Assembly: GCF_003194605.1 (NCBI RefSeq)
Contig: NZ_QHKY01000002.1
Span: 186,001 to 250,000 of the forward strand
DNA length: 64,000 nt
From: Nocardioides gilvus
Lineage (GTDB): Bacteria > Actinomycetota > Actinomycetes > Propionibacteriales > Nocardioidaceae
Reading direction: 5' to 3'
Below the pieces are notes generated by a model. It saw only the letters and a program-made list of their open reading frames with translations. It ran no database searches and was not told the origin of the DNA. Below are positions 51,985-63,309 of this stretch, piece after piece (positions within the stretch are counted from its first letter, which is position 1; each line of letters starts with the position of its first letter). The position numbers were made by a program, and so were the translations under genes.

Positions 51985-52095
51985 TCAGCTCACGGACGGA
52001 ATGCTGCCCTGCCAGCCGAGCAGCGTCTGGTCCTCGACGGTGAGCCCGAACTGGGTGAGCAGCAACTGCGTCACTTCCCCGCCAGCCGGGCGCAC
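51985..52095 (-). pseudogene. C-terminal peptide remnant
   Basis: A 36-codon minus-strand fragment includes GGEVTQLLLTQFGLTVEDQT and ends GWQGSIPSVS, with an in-frame stop just before it. A similar stretch, GGEVQQVLLSQ, occurs on the same strand near 51380. These look like two decayed copies of the same C-terminus flanking the gene at 51542. No family recognised. Confidence 0.4.
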
Positions 52096-52139
52096 CTATC
52101 CCGGCACGGGCCTACGTTGCGGCGCCGCCCGGGTACCCG

Positions 52140-52619
52140 TTAGGTGCGGTAGTCGTCGTGCCAAAAGGAGTGCTTCCGCCGGGGTAGGCCTGCGCGCTCG
52201 TTCAGTTGGTCGTCGTGTCTGTAGTCGTACTCCCAGGGCAGGTGGCGGCCTATGCGGGCGGCAACCGTTTGCCAGTCTGGGCCCGGGCTCACTGCCGTAA
52301 CCAGTCGTTCTACGGCGGCTTCAAACGCGGCCGGTGACCACGTCTTCATCAGCCATACACCGCGTACGGGCAGGACTTCGCCGCCCGGCAGGACATCTTC
52401 TGCGAATCCATGGCCCCATCGCTCGACCCCGAATCGGTCAGCGAACATGCTGGGGGAACACAAGATGACGTCAAACGAGTCGGCCAGGTCGCTGTCTGTC
52501 GAGCCGATCAAGACCTGCGCGGTAACCCCGAAGTGCCTTGCTCCGACCTCAGGCTCGGTGTTGTCCCACCAGTGATACAGGACTTGCTTCACGTCTGCGA
52601 CGACTCCTGGCGAACCCAT
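52140..52619 (-). CDS. Imm8-like immunity protein
   Basis: 159 residues resembling Immunity protein 8: VTAQVLIGSTDSDLADSFDV, ILCSPSMFADRF, LMKTWSPAAFEAAVERLVTA, and WQTVAARIGRHLPWEYDY. The family protects against polymorphic toxins. No cognate toxin is next to it, so it may be an orphan immunity gene against competitors. It starts at ATG 52619. Confidence 0.72.
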   Translation of the reverse strand: MGSPGVVADVKQVLYHWWDNTEPEVGARHFGVTAQVLIGSTDSDLADSFDVILCSPSMFADRFGVERWGHGFAEDVLPGGEVLPVRGVWLMKTWSPAAFEAAVERLVTAVSPGPDWQTVAARIGRHLPWEYDYRHDDQLNERAGLPRRKHSFWHDDYRT

Positions 52620-52749
52620 GGTCCAACTCTGTCAGAGGGCGCCCCCGCAAGTGAGTCACTTCCCCGCCTATGAGCGCGGACATGGTGGGACGGACCCTGA
52701 AACCTGCATCGCCAACACGCTGGTCGGCCGTTCGTGCAACGATCGCTCG

Positions 52750-53343
52750 GTGAGCAAGGCTGATCCGCGCATCGACGAGCTTGAAAGGGCGATGCGCGAA
52801 CAGACCCTGGTCAACATCAGTCGGTCGCCGAGGAACGCCGACCGTGTAGACGGGTTCGTCGTCGCGATGGGCTCCAAGTGGGTCCTGATCGCGCAGACTC
52901 GAGACGGTGGCTACTTCGACGGCCTCACCGCAGTTCGACTCAGGGACGTCGTCAAGGTCGCCGATGACTCCACCTTCGCCGAGAGGTTTGCGCGCTCCCA
53001 ACCTCAATGGCCACCAAGTGCGCCGGAAGACTTGGACCTCGGCAAGACGCGCCGCCTCATCGAGACCCTCAGCAAGGCATCTGAACTGATCGGGATTGAG
53101 CAGGAGAGGCGCCACAAATCGGCCATGCAATGGATCGGAGCCGTCGACGAAATCGAGTCCGGATGGCTCTGGCTGCGCGAAGTACGCTCCGACGCGACGT
53201 GGCACGACGAGGCCCTGGGCTACAAGCTCAGCCGAATCACCAAGGTCGTCGTCCTCAATGACTACCAGCTTGGCCTGACGGCAATTGCCGGCCAGGTCCC
53301 GGATGGTGACTGCACGGGGCTCCCTCGCGAGTGCTTCCCGTAG
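52750..53343 (+). CDS. Unknown protein
   Basis: 197 residues from GTG 52750 (SKADPRIDELERAMREQTLV). It is soluble and contains repeated beta-like segments (VDGFVVAMGSKWVLIAQTRD, later SKASELIGIEQERRHKSAMQ). No family recognised. An upstream extension to 52618 has unusual composition and no ribosome site. It lies in the mosaic region before the arginase-fold gene. Confidence 0.68.
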   Translation: MSKADPRIDELERAMREQTLVNISRSPRNADRVDGFVVAMGSKWVLIAQTRDGGYFDGLTAVRLRDVVKVADDSTFAERFARSQPQWPPSAPEDLDLGKTRRLIETLSKASELIGIEQERRHKSAMQWIGAVDEIESGWLWLREVRSDATWHDEALGYKLSRITKVVVLNDYQLGLTAIAGQVPDGDCTGLPRECFP

Positions 53344-53421
53344 GCCTGCGTCTCTGAGACAGTGTGAATGCCGGATCAGCCGCGGGGGTGATCTCACATC
53401 AAGGACATCGAGCTCATCGGG

Positions 53422-54306
53422 GTGCCGTTCGACGGTTACGGACGCCCGGGCAATCAGGCTGCCGCTTCTGCGGCGCTGCGTGCGGTGGGGATCAGGCACG
53501 CGTTCGGTAGTCGAACTGTCCGAGACACGGGAGATCTGGCCCTGCCCGCCCCTCACCCACAGCGCGGGCGCGCAACGTCGCTCATCAACGAAGTTGCGCT
53601 CCTCGCCATGGTCGAGCGTCTGGGCGACGCCGTGGCACGGGCCGTGTCCAGCCACCGATTCCCGATCGTCTTCGGCGGCGACTGCACATCGCTCCTGGGC
53701 ATCATCCCGGCGCTGCGCGGCCCCTTGGGGCCGGTCGGACTGCTCTTCGTCGACGGCCACGAGGACACCATGCCGTTGGACGTCTCCGAGGACGGCGAGG
53801 CAGCCAACACGGAAATCGGGTTGCTCCTCGGACTGACCGGGCACCTCCTCTCCGGTCCGCTGGCCGCTCGGCTGCCGGCGCTCGAACAGTCAGAGCTCGC
53901 CGTGCTCGGCCCCAGGGACGAAGCCTGGCGACGACAGTTCAACGTCGGTTCGCTACGAGACAGCGGCGTGTGGCTGCGCGACTGTCGAGAGACAGCGATG
54001 GACCCTGCCGGCTGCGCGCAAGAAGCCGTGACGCACATTCGGTTGGCCGCCGACCAGTGGTGGCTCCACGTGGATCTCGACGTACTCGACCCCACACACT
54101 TCTCCTCCCAAGGACTCCCCGGCGTCCCTGATCAACCGGGCGGGCTCACGTGGCCGGAGTTGACGCGCTCGCTCGCCACCGCGCTCGAGCAGACCGGCTG
54201 CCTCGGGTGGAGCATCGCCATCTACGACCCCGACCAGGACGCGACCGGCGCTGATGCCGAGCGCATAGTCGCGATGATCGGCGAAGTCATCGCCTCCCTC
54301 GACTGA
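53422..54306 (+). CDS. Arginase/agmatinase-fold protein with unclear start
   Basis: 294 residues of the ureohydrolase fold: FGGDCTSLLGI, LFVDGHEDTMPL, and WWLHVDLDVLDPTHF. Metal-binding aspartates are conserved in DGHED and DLDVLDP, but the GGDHS His is Cys here, which departs from classical arginases. The homologous N-terminus (IELIGVPFDGYG) begins upstream in frame at ATC 53398, with GGGGG before it and no ATG or GTG; GTG 53422 is the first standard start. The substrate is unknown. Confidence 0.72.
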   Translation: MPFDGYGRPGNQAAASAALRAVGIRHAFGSRTVRDTGDLALPAPHPQRGRATSLINEVALLAMVERLGDAVARAVSSHRFPIVFGGDCTSLLGIIPALRGPLGPVGLLFVDGHEDTMPLDVSEDGEAANTEIGLLLGLTGHLLSGPLAARLPALEQSELAVLGPRDEAWRRQFNVGSLRDSGVWLRDCRETAMDPAGCAQEAVTHIRLAADQWWLHVDLDVLDPTHFSSQGLPGVPDQPGGLTWPELTRSLATALEQTGCLGWSIAIYDPDQDATGADAERIVAMIGEVIASLD

Positions 54307-54347
54307 CAAGCCCGGCAGCTTGGCCAGGGCAGCACGCGAGATGAGGT

Positions 54348-55145
54348 TCAGGCCTGGGACCGGCGCCGCCGCCAGCGCCGGAAGCGAACGCTGACGGGGT
54401 CGATGAGGAAGGCCAACGGCACCAGGCAGACGATGAGGGCCGGCCAGAAGTGATCGGCCCAGGGAGAGTGCTGGCTCGCGACGTCCCCCTCCGCAGTCAC
54501 CCAGATGTCCTGCGGGCTGTCCGTCGAGGCGCCGCAGCCGGTGTACGACCTCACGACCGAGGATCCGTCATCGATCCAGCTGTAGACCATGTCGATGCGT
54601 GGCGAGGTGTCCCAGGTCTCTGCGCCCTGACAGGTGCCGGCCTCGTGCCACGACTCGACGGTCGCCTCCACCTTCGTGGTCTTGAAGGCGAGGTGCTGCC
54701 ACATCGTCCCGGGCTCGGGCGAGGGTTCGAACACGGTGAATCCGTAGGCGATGGCGCCGATGACGAGCGCCAGCGCGGCACCGGTCATCGCCGTGGAGAA
54801 GCGTTCACCCCAGGTGCTCCGTGGCGCGGCAGGGGGATCAGGCTCCACGCCGACCACCGGCACCCCGTCCACCTCGAGGATCTCGTGGCGGACGTCCTCC
54901 AGCTCCACCAGGTGGGCACTCAGGGAGCGGTCGCTCGGATGCCGCAGGGTGTCTCTGCCTCGCTCACCCCAACCCCGCTCCTTGAGGCGGCGCCAGCCCG
55001 TCTCGGTGACGAGGAGCTCGACTCGATCGGCAGTCGAGGAATGATCGCGGGAGAGTCCGTAGCCAATCCGGCCGACGGAGTACTCCCCCGAGGGCAGCTT
55101 GAGGCGCCGCACCTCGTCGCTGAGGCGCACCCAGTTCCACGTCAC
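54348..55145 (-). CDS. Unknown two-helix membrane protein
   Basis: 265 residues. A cytoplasmic N-terminal domain (about 1-112, with GEYSVGRIGYGLSRDHSS) precedes a helix (AALALVIGAIAYGFTVF). An extracytoplasmic domain of about 85 residues with two Cys (ESWHEAGTCQGAE, SYTGCGAS) follows, then a second helix (WPALIVCLVPLAFLI) and a very basic end. The cysteines may form a disulfide. No family recognised. Confidence 0.72.
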   Translation of the reverse strand: MTWNWVRLSDEVRRLKLPSGEYSVGRIGYGLSRDHSSTADRVELLVTETGWRRLKERGWGERGRDTLRHPSDRSLSAHLVELEDVRHEILEVDGVPVVGVEPDPPAAPRSTWGERFSTAMTGAALALVIGAIAYGFTVFEPSPEPGTMWQHLAFKTTKVEATVESWHEAGTCQGAETWDTSPRIDMVYSWIDDGSSVVRSYTGCGASTDSPQDIWVTAEGDVASQHSPWADHFWPALIVCLVPLAFLIDPVSVRFRRWRRRRSQA

Positions 55146-55220
55146 GATGGGTCATCCTGTCAGGTGCCGGAGCACCCCGATGGGTGGAGAACTCCTGGTG
55201 GGATGCCCCCTCGCTGCCGC

Positions 55221-56168
55221 TTACACCTTCAGGCGGTTGACGGTCCTGGTGATGGTCTCGCCGTCCCTCTCGAGGAACACGATCTCCCCGAATTCCAGTG
55301 TCGACCAGTCGTCGGTGCCCTCGGTCAGCGGCTCGGAGGCGAAGATGACGGACGTCGCCTCCTTGACGGAGCAGTCCTCGAAGCCGTACCTTCCCTGGTC
55401 CTGGAAGTCGCGACCCATCAGCAGATACATCGGCTCAAGGAGCATGCCGAGGGCGAAGTCATCCGTGCCCGGGGCTGCCTTGGTCAACTCTCTCCAGTCA
55501 CCAGCCGGGTCGGTCTCGCCCTCGTGCCCCGTCCCGACGTTGACCCCGATGATCCGGTTCGGAGAGACCAGGGCCATCTTCAGCTTGGTCAGAGCCGGGA
55601 GATCGAGCTCCTTCATCGCCTCGACGATGAGCCTCATCATCTCCTCGAAGGCGCGCTTCACGTCCTCGTCGCTGTCGCTCTCGAGCAGGGACAGGAGAAG
55701 CACGTAGAGGAACTCCGTGTCCGTGTTGCCCATCATCTGCTCCAGGTACTGGTCCTTGCAGTGCTTCAGCAGCTCGCGCTGCAAGAGCTTCCAGTTAGGG
55801 AGATCACCGTTCTGCGCGACGATCCACGGGGTCCCCTTGAAGGAGAAGGGATGGCAGTTCTCGTCGGCCAGCACGGTCTTCGAGTTGTAGTCCGCCGCTC
55901 GCACGTGCGCGAGCATGGTGCTGACCTGAAGACTCGGCACGATCGTTTCGACGTTGTCGTCGTAGAAGGCAGCCATGGGACGGTGGTAGAGGAGGGGTTC
56001 GTCCGGCTTGAGCAGATGCTCGCTCCAGGCTCCGAACCCCCACCCGGCCAACTGCAGCTGAGGGTGGCGCTCAGGGTCGAGGGTCTGGTTGATGAGGCTG
56101 TTCTCCGGCTTGATCAACAGATCTTCCAACGGGATTTCCGGCCCGATGTAGGCGAGGACTCGGCACAT
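55221..56168 (-). CDS. Class II glutamine amidotransferase
   Basis: 315 residues with N-terminal nucleophile Cys2 (MCRVLAYIG), NTDTEFLYVLLL, AQNGDLPNWKLLQ and LAHVRAADYNSKTVLADENC, typical of YafJ-like Ntn-hydrolase amidotransferases. It releases ammonia from glutamine; the acceptor is unknown. It is longer than YafJ (about 255) by a C-terminal extension. It is monocistronic, with a start at ATG 56168. Confidence 0.88.
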   Translation of the reverse strand: MCRVLAYIGPEIPLEDLLIKPENSLINQTLDPERHPQLQLAGWGFGAWSEHLLKPDEPLLYHRPMAAFYDDNVETIVPSLQVSTMLAHVRAADYNSKTVLADENCHPFSFKGTPWIVAQNGDLPNWKLLQRELLKHCKDQYLEQMMGNTDTEFLYVLLLSLLESDSDEDVKRAFEEMMRLIVEAMKELDLPALTKLKMALVSPNRIIGVNVGTGHEGETDPAGDWRELTKAAPGTDDFALGMLLEPMYLLMGRDFQDQGRYGFEDCSVKEATSVIFASEPLTEGTDDWSTLEFGEIVFLERDGETITRTVNRLKV

Positions 56169-56333
56169 AGACTTCCTTCGTTGATGGATCTCGGATCCGT
56201 GATCGCTGGACCTCCTGTTCCCCGGAGAGCGGCTGCGTAATCACGACGCGGCTCTGCTCGAGGTCACCAGGAGGGGCGCGCCACTGGGCGAGCACCGGTT
56301 CGTCCGGAGCTCTTCGGGGCCCATGATGGCCTC

Positions 56334-57047
56334 GTGAGCAAGTTCCTGGACCACGATGCGGCCCTGGTGGTGATGGCCGACAAGATGGCCGAGATCAAGC
56401 CGCGATTGCGGGGGTGGCTCCATGCAGGGTCGATCCCGCTCGTGCTGGTGGCTGGCGTCGTCCTGATCCTGCTGTCCCCCTCGTTCGACACGAAGATCGG
56501 ATCAGGGGTCTTCATCGCGTCTGCACTGCTGCTCTTCGGCACCTCGGCGACCTACCACCTCGGCACGTGGCAGCCAGCCGTCTGGGCGCTGTTGCGCCGG
56601 CTCGACCACTCGAACATCTTCATCCTGATCGCCGGCACGTACACGGCGTTCGCGATGTTGCTGCTGGAGGGCAGCGCGCGCGTCTGGCTGCTCACCGGCA
56701 TCTGGAGCGGCGCCCTCCTGGGAGTGCTCTTCCGCGTCTTCTGGACCGGCGCTCCGCGATGGCTCTACACGCCGATCTACATCGGTCTCGGTTGGTTCGC
56801 TGTCTTCTTCATCCCCGACTTCATCGACGGCGCCCAGCGAATGAGCACTCCTGCAGCGATCGCGACCTTGAGCCTGGTGGTGGCAGGCGGGCTGCTGTAC
56901 ACCGTCGGCGCCGTGGTCTACGGCCTCAAGAAGCCGAACCCGCACCCCGCGTGGTTCGGCTTCCACGAGGTGTTCCACACCTTCACGGTCCTGGCCTTCA
57001 TCGCGCACTACGTGGGTGTGTCCCTGGCGACGTACGCCCTGCGCTGA
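56334..57047 (+). CDS. Hemolysin III/PAQR-family membrane protein
   Basis: 237 residues with seven hydrophobic helices and the family motifs FGTSATYHLGTW, RRLDHSNIFILIAGTYTAF and FHEVFHTFTVLAFIAHYVGV with conserved His. PAQR relatives are ceramidase-like hydrolases or receptors; the bacterial function is not established. GTG 56334 is the start. It converges on hspR with seven bases between. Confidence 0.9.
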   Translation: MSKFLDHDAALVVMADKMAEIKPRLRGWLHAGSIPLVLVAGVVLILLSPSFDTKIGSGVFIASALLLFGTSATYHLGTWQPAVWALLRRLDHSNIFILIAGTYTAFAMLLLEGSARVWLLTGIWSGALLGVLFRVFWTGAPRWLYTPIYIGLGWFAVFFIPDFIDGAQRMSTPAAIATLSLVVAGGLLYTVGAVVYGLKKPNPHPAWFGFHEVFHTFTVLAFIAHYVGVSLATYALR

Positions 57048-57054
57048 CCCGCGC

Positions 57055-57480
57055 TCAGCGGGCGTTGCGCCGCCACACCACGAGCGACGACTCGGTGGAG
57101 GTCGGTCGCAGCGCGGGCAGTCGGTTCGACGAGCCGACACGCACCGCGGCATGCGCCTGGCGCAGCGCCTCACGCGTCGCCGCGAGCTCGGCCATCAGCT
57201 CGGCGTTGATCTCGCGCAGGGCAATGTTCTGGGCATCGAGCTCGAGGATGCGGCGTACACCCTCGAGCCCGATGCCGCTGCCGGTCAGCTCGGAGATCTG
57301 CCGGAGCAGTTCAAGGTCCCGGTGCGAGTACCTGCGCCCGCCGCCGCCCGTGCGCCCGGGGGTGATCAGACCCATGCGCTCGTACGTGCGCAGGGTCTGC
57401 GGGTGCAGTCCGGTCAACTCCGCGGCGACCGAGATGACGTAGACCGCCGCATCGGGCGACGGGACACCGAACGTGCTCAT
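57055..57480 (-). CDS. hspR: Heat-shock repressor HspR (MerR family)
   Basis: 141 residues. A MerR-type HTH (YVISVAAELTGLHPQTLRTY then ERMGLITPGRTGGGGRRYS) precedes a coiled-coil helix. HspR binds HAIR inverted repeats with DnaK as corepressor and controls dnaK and clpB. A HAIR site lies before dnaK. It is the last gene of dnaK-grpE-dnaJ-hspR, with a TGATG overlap with dnaJ. ATG 57480 is chosen over GTG 57483. Confidence 0.93.
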   Translation of the reverse strand: MSTFGVPSPDAAVYVISVAAELTGLHPQTLRTYERMGLITPGRTGGGGRRYSHRDLELLRQISELTGSGIGLEGVRRILELDAQNIALREINAELMAELAATREALRQAHAAVRVGSSNRLPALRPTSTESSLVVWRRNAR

Positions 57481-58646
57481 CACTCCTCCTCGAACAACTT
57501 CGTGCGCAGCGGCCGACCCTGGGTGGCGACACGATAGGCCTCCAGGGCCTCGCGTGCAGCCGGATCCAACGTGGCCGGCACCTGGACCACGACGGTGGCC
57601 AGGAGGTCGCCCTTCGTGCCGTCGCGGCGGGTGACCCCCTTGCCGCGCACCCGGAACGTACGCCCGGTGGGGGTGCCCGGGGGCACCTTCAGCGTGACGG
57701 CCGGGCCGCTCAGCGTGGGGATGCGCACCTCGGCGCCCAGCGCCGCCTCGTCGAAGGAGATCGGGACGTCGATGGTGAGGTTGTCACCCGTACGTCCGAA
57801 GATCCGGTGCTTGGCCACCTTGACGGTGACGATCAGGTCACCGGCGGCACCGCCGTTCTCACCGGAGCCGCCCTTGCCCTTGACCCGGATCTTCTGGCCG
57901 TCCTTGACCCCGGCGGGAATGCGCGCCTGGATGGTGCGCGAGGACATGCCGCGACCCGATCCCCCACAGGTAGGGCAGGGCTCGTCGTACAGCAGCTGGC
58001 GTCCACCGCAGGCAGGGCAGCGCTCGTTCATCGAGAAGCCGCCGCCCACGGAGTTGATGACGGTGCCGGCACCCTCGCAGACCGAACAGACGTGCGGCTT
58101 GGTCCCCGGCTTGCCGCCGGAGCCCTTGCAGGTCCCGCAGGAAGCGTCCGAGGTCAGGCGCAGGGAGATCGTGACACCGTCGATCGCGTCGGTGAAGCTG
58201 ATCGTGGCCGTCGACTCGACGTCCTGACCCTTCCGTGGCCGGTTGGCGCGCCGACTGCCGCCGAACATGTCACCGAAGACGTCGCCGAATCCACCGCCGC
58301 CTCCACCACCACGGCGCTCGCCGAAGAGGTCGTTGAGGTCGAACCCGCCGGCGTGGCCCGCGCCGAAGCCTCCGGCGGCGCCGCCTGAGGCGTACAACGA
58401 ACGCATCTCGTCGTACTTCTTGCGCTTCTCGGGGTCACCGACCACGTCGTACGCCTCGGCGACCGCCTTGAACCGCTCGGACTTGGACTCGTCGCCCGGG
58501 TTGGAGTCGGGGTGGTTCTCCCGAGCGAGCTGGCGGTAGGCCTTCTTGATCTCCGCTGCGTCCGAGGTCTTCTTCACCCCCAGGACCGCGTAGAAGTCCT
58601 TGTCCGCCCAGTCGGCCCGGAAGCCCTCCGTGCTGTTGTTGCTCAT
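57480..58646 (-). CDS. dnaJ: Chaperone DnaJ
   Basis: 388 residues: J domain (DFYAVLGVKKTSDAAEIKKA) with HPD near 41-43, a Gly/Phe region, four CxxCxGxG-type zinc repeats (CGTCKGSG, CSVCEGAG, CPACGGRQ and CPTCGGSG, the third degenerate), and the C-terminal substrate-binding domain. It delivers clients to DnaK and stimulates its ATPase. It lies 58 bases downstream of grpE and overlaps hspR. Confidence 0.95.
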   Translation of the reverse strand: MSNNSTEGFRADWADKDFYAVLGVKKTSDAAEIKKAYRQLARENHPDSNPGDESKSERFKAVAEAYDVVGDPEKRKKYDEMRSLYASGGAAGGFGAGHAGGFDLNDLFGERRGGGGGGGFGDVFGDMFGGSRRANRPRKGQDVESTATISFTDAIDGVTISLRLTSDASCGTCKGSGGKPGTKPHVCSVCEGAGTVINSVGGGFSMNERCPACGGRQLLYDEPCPTCGGSGRGMSSRTIQARIPAGVKDGQKIRVKGKGGSGENGGAAGDLIVTVKVAKHRIFGRTGDNLTIDVPISFDEAALGAEVRIPTLSGPAVTLKVPPGTPTGRTFRVRGKGVTRRDGTKGDLLATVVVQVPATLDPAAREALEAYRVATQGRPLRTKLFEEE

Positions 58647-58704
58647 TTGCTCACCCTCCCCTCACTCCGGATGGTCATTGCTGTCCTTCGTCGCTGTGCT
58701 GCAA

Positions 58705-59309
58705 TCACTCGCCGGCGGCTGGATCGACGACGAGCACCTGCGCGGCGCGCACGATCCGCTCACCGACCCGGTAACCCGCGCGGGCGACGACCTTGACGGT
58801 GGTCACGGTGACCTCCGGGTCCTCACCCATGTGGGTCAGCGCCTCGTGCAGGTTGGGGTCGAACGCGTCGCCCACCTCGCCGTAACGAGCCAGCCCGGAG
58901 GCGTTGACCGCCCGCTCGAGCTTTTCGGCGACGGACTTGAAGCCGCCGTCGACGTCGCCGGCCTGACGGGCCAGGTCGATCGCGTCGAGCACCTCGATGA
59001 TCGGCGACAGTGCCTTGATCGTCGCGTTCTGGGCGATCAACTCACGGTCCCGGTCGACGCGGCGCTTGTAGTTGAGGAACTCCGCCTGGAGACGCTGCAG
59101 GTCGCTGGTGCGCTCCGCGGCCTCGGCCATCGCGATGCTCAACGGGTCCACGCCCTCCGCGTCCTTGTGGCCGGGCCCCCCGGCCCCCTCGACCGCCGGG
59201 TTGGCGGTCGAAGGGGTCTCGGGGACCTCAACCTCGGGGATCTCGAACTCGGGCGGCAGGTCCACGTCGGACTGCTCGGCGCCGGGCTCGCGGGACTCCG
59301 GGGACTCGG

Positions 59310-59313
<4 letters not shown>
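58705..59313 (-). CDS. grpE: Nucleotide exchange factor GrpE
   Basis: 202 residues. An acidic N-terminal tail precedes a long coiled coil ([20 protein letters not shown]) and the beta domain ([18 protein letters not shown]). It releases ADP from DnaK. It overlaps dnaK by four bases, so the two are translationally coupled. Confidence 0.95.
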
Positions 59314-61160
<1,847 letters not shown>

Positions 61161-61260
61161 GGTGATTCCTCCGTGATTGTTGCGGTTGAGGCATACCCGG
61201 GGATCCCCCGGGAAGACTGTGTTGAGACCATTCTGCGTCGTGGGACGCGATGAGACAAAT

Positions 61261-61285
61261 AAGTTGAGTGTGATTCGCTCAACTT
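61261..61285 (-). promoter_or_regulatory. HAIR operator and promoter of the dnaK operon
   Basis: AAGTTGAG, nine bases, then CTCAACTT form a dyad close to the HAIR consensus CTTGAGT-N7-ACTCAAG. On the minus strand TTGAGC may serve as -35, with AT-rich TTATTTGT as -10 just after. HspR binding here would block dnaK transcription. Confidence 0.85.
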
Positions 61286-61406
61286 CACTCATGGGGTTCA
61301 ACGCAAGCCCCTGGAGACTTGTTCCCGGGTTGCCCACATTCTTTTCAGAGGTCCGCAGCGCGGTGGCGGAAGCGGTGCCGGCGGCCGCTCCGTGCACAAT
61401 CGGGAC

Positions 61407-62630
61407 ATGACGAGCCAGCGTGAGTTCCGCTTCCGGGACATCGCGCTCGCGGCGTACGGCCCCACCGTGGTCAACTCGATCGGCCACGGCGCCATCGCTC
61501 CGCTGATCGCACTGCACGCCCGGGACCTCGGCGCCGACGTGCCCACCGCGGCCATGGTCGTCGCGCTCCTCGGGCTCGGCATGCTGCTCGGCTCGCTGCC
61601 GGCCGGCGCGCTGATCGCCCGGATCGGTGAGCGCCGCGCGCTGATGATCGTCGGTTTCGTGGACGCCGTCGCCATGCTCGCCGCGGCCTTCGCCCCCACC
61701 CTCCTGGTGCTGTCGTTCGCGATGGTCCTCAGCGGGTTGAGCTGGTCGGCCTTCCTCCTCGCGCGCCAGGGCTTCATGATCGACGCCGTGCCCCCGGTCT
61801 ACCTGGCCCGCGCGATGGCCGGCCTCGGCGGCAGCCACCGGGTGGGGCTCTTCATCGGCCCGCTGCTCGGCGCCCTCTTCGTGCACCTCTTCGGCATCGG
61901 GGCCGCGTTCGTCCTGGGAGCCACGATGTCGGCGTCCAGCGCACTGATGGCACGCCTGATGCCCGACCTCGGACAGGACGGCCGCGAGGAGAGCCGCGCA
62001 GGCGGCCACCTGTCGGTCGTCAGCGTGCTCGCCGAGCACCGACGTACGTTGCTCACCCTCGGCTCGGTGGTGCTGCTGATCGGCGCCTGCCGGGCGTTCC
62101 GGACCAGTCTGATGCCCCTGTGGGCCGACCACATCGGGTTGGACGCCACCACCACGTCGCTGATCTTCGCCGTGGCGGCCCTGGCCGACATCGCCTTCGT
62201 CTACCCGGGCGGCTGGCTGATGGACACCTACGGGCGGATGGTGGTGGCACTCCCGGTGATGGTGGCCGGGGCGCTGGCCCTGCTGCTGCTGCCGCTGGCC
62301 ACGTCAGCGCTGGCGATGGCGGCGGTGATGGTGCTGATGGGCATCGGCAACGGGCTGAGCTCGGGCATCAACATGACCCTGGGAGCCGACGTGGCACCGG
62401 TGCGAGGACGCGCGCAGTTCCTGGGTGGGTGGCGCCTGATGGGCGACCTGGGGGTGAGCGGCGGTCCGTTCCTGGTGAGCGCCGTCGCCGTTGCCCTGTC
62501 CCTCTCCGGCGTCGCGGTCGTCCTCGGCATCCTGATGGCGCTGGGCAGTGCCTGGGTCGGTTGGTGGACCCACGACGTCGACGTCCGCCGTAGGGCTGGG
62601 CTCGGAGCCCGGCCGGTCAGCCGATCTTGA
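61407..62630 (+). CDS. MFS transporter
   Basis: 407 residues with about twelve membrane helices, the motif [14 protein letters not shown] after helix 2 (typical GxLaDrxGrR signature), and Gly-rich helix ends. A drug or metabolite exporter is the family default; substrate unknown. ATG 61407 is chosen over GTG 61392. It ends by overlapping the next gene by 14 bases on the opposite strand. Confidence 0.88.
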   Translation: MTSQREFRFRDIALAAYGPTVVNSIGHGAIAPLIALHARDLGADVPTAAMVVALLGLGMLLGSLPAGALIARIGERRALMIVGFVDAVAMLAAAFAPTLLVLSFAMVLSGLSWSAFLLARQGFMIDAVPPVYLARAMAGLGGSHRVGLFIGPLLGALFVHLFGIGAAFVLGATMSASSALMARLMPDLGQDGREESRAGGHLSVVSVLAEHRRTLLTLGSVVLLIGACRAFRTSLMPLWADHIGLDATTTSLIFAVAALADIAFVYPGGWLMDTYGRMVVALPVMVAGALALLLLPLATSALAMAAVMVLMGIGNGLSSGINMTLGADVAPVRGRAQFLGGWRLMGDLGVSGGPFLVSAVAVALSLSGVAVVLGILMALGSAWVGWWTHDVDVRRRAGLGARPVSRS

Positions 62631-63225
62631 CCTTGACCGCGTTGGAGGCCCGTCCCGAGTCGGTGTCGAGCACGCGGAACCGGGTCTCGCCGCCCTGGCC
62701 GCTCACGACGTACGTGGAGAACGAGCCGCCGGAGACCGACATGGTGACGGGGAAGTTCTTCCAGCCGCCGCCCTCGAAGCGTTGCACCTGGAGAATCGCA
62801 CCGTTGCCCTCGGGGTAGGTGCCGGAGAGGTCGATACGCTGCATCGCGGTCACCGACTCCTGCCCGGCGATCAGGGTGATGCCCTTCTTCGCCTTCTCCT
62901 TCTTCTTCTTCGCCTTGGCTTCTTCCTCGGCGTCCACCTCGTCGTCGCCCTCCTCGTCGCCGGAGGCGGGGGTCGGCTCGACGTCCAGGGTGATCTGCGG
63001 ACCGCTGGGCGCGCTCGTGGCGACCGGATCGGGGAGGTAGAGGGTCTCCGAGGAGCCAGGGGCGTCCGCGGAGCTGCCGGCGTCGACGCCGCCGAGACCG
63101 AGGATCTTCGTGCCCATCAGCATCGTGATCCCGGCGAGCAGGCCCACGACCACCGCGACCCCGGTGAGGGCGATCAGGCCAGCGACGACGGGGCGTTCCC
63201 CGAGCGGGGTGGGACGATCAGCCAC
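62617..63225 (-). CDS. Membrane-anchored unknown protein
   Basis: 202 residues from GTG 63225 (GAGGAG upstream). One N-terminal helix (VVAGLIALTGVAVVVGLLAG) precedes an acidic/Pro linker, a lysine-rich stretch (AKAKKKKEKAKKG), and a C-terminal beta domain (TAMQRIDLSGTYPEGNGAIL, then VSGQGGETRFRVLDTDSG) resembling Ig-like extracytoplasmic modules. No catalytic motif is seen. It may be a cell-wall or adhesin-like protein. Confidence 0.78.
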   Translation of the reverse strand: MADRPTPLGERPVVAGLIALTGVAVVVGLLAGITMLMGTKILGLGGVDAGSSADAPGSSETLYLPDPVATSAPSGPQITLDVEPTPASGDEEGDDEVDAEEEAKAKKKKEKAKKGITLIAGQESVTAMQRIDLSGTYPEGNGAILQVQRFEGGGWKNFPVTMSVSGGSFSTYVVSGQGGETRFRVLDTDSGRASNAVKVKIG

Positions 63226-63309
63226 GACGAGGCTCCTCGGTCGACGACGACACGGACAACGACATTCTTCCATCCCGGTGGGCAGGGTCCACATCCTCCG
63301 TTCGGGCCA

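Noticed and set aside
61161..62132. In-frame N-terminal extension of dnaK
   Set aside because: Crosses the HAIR promoter and the MFS gene; dnaK begins [12 protein letters not shown] at 61160.
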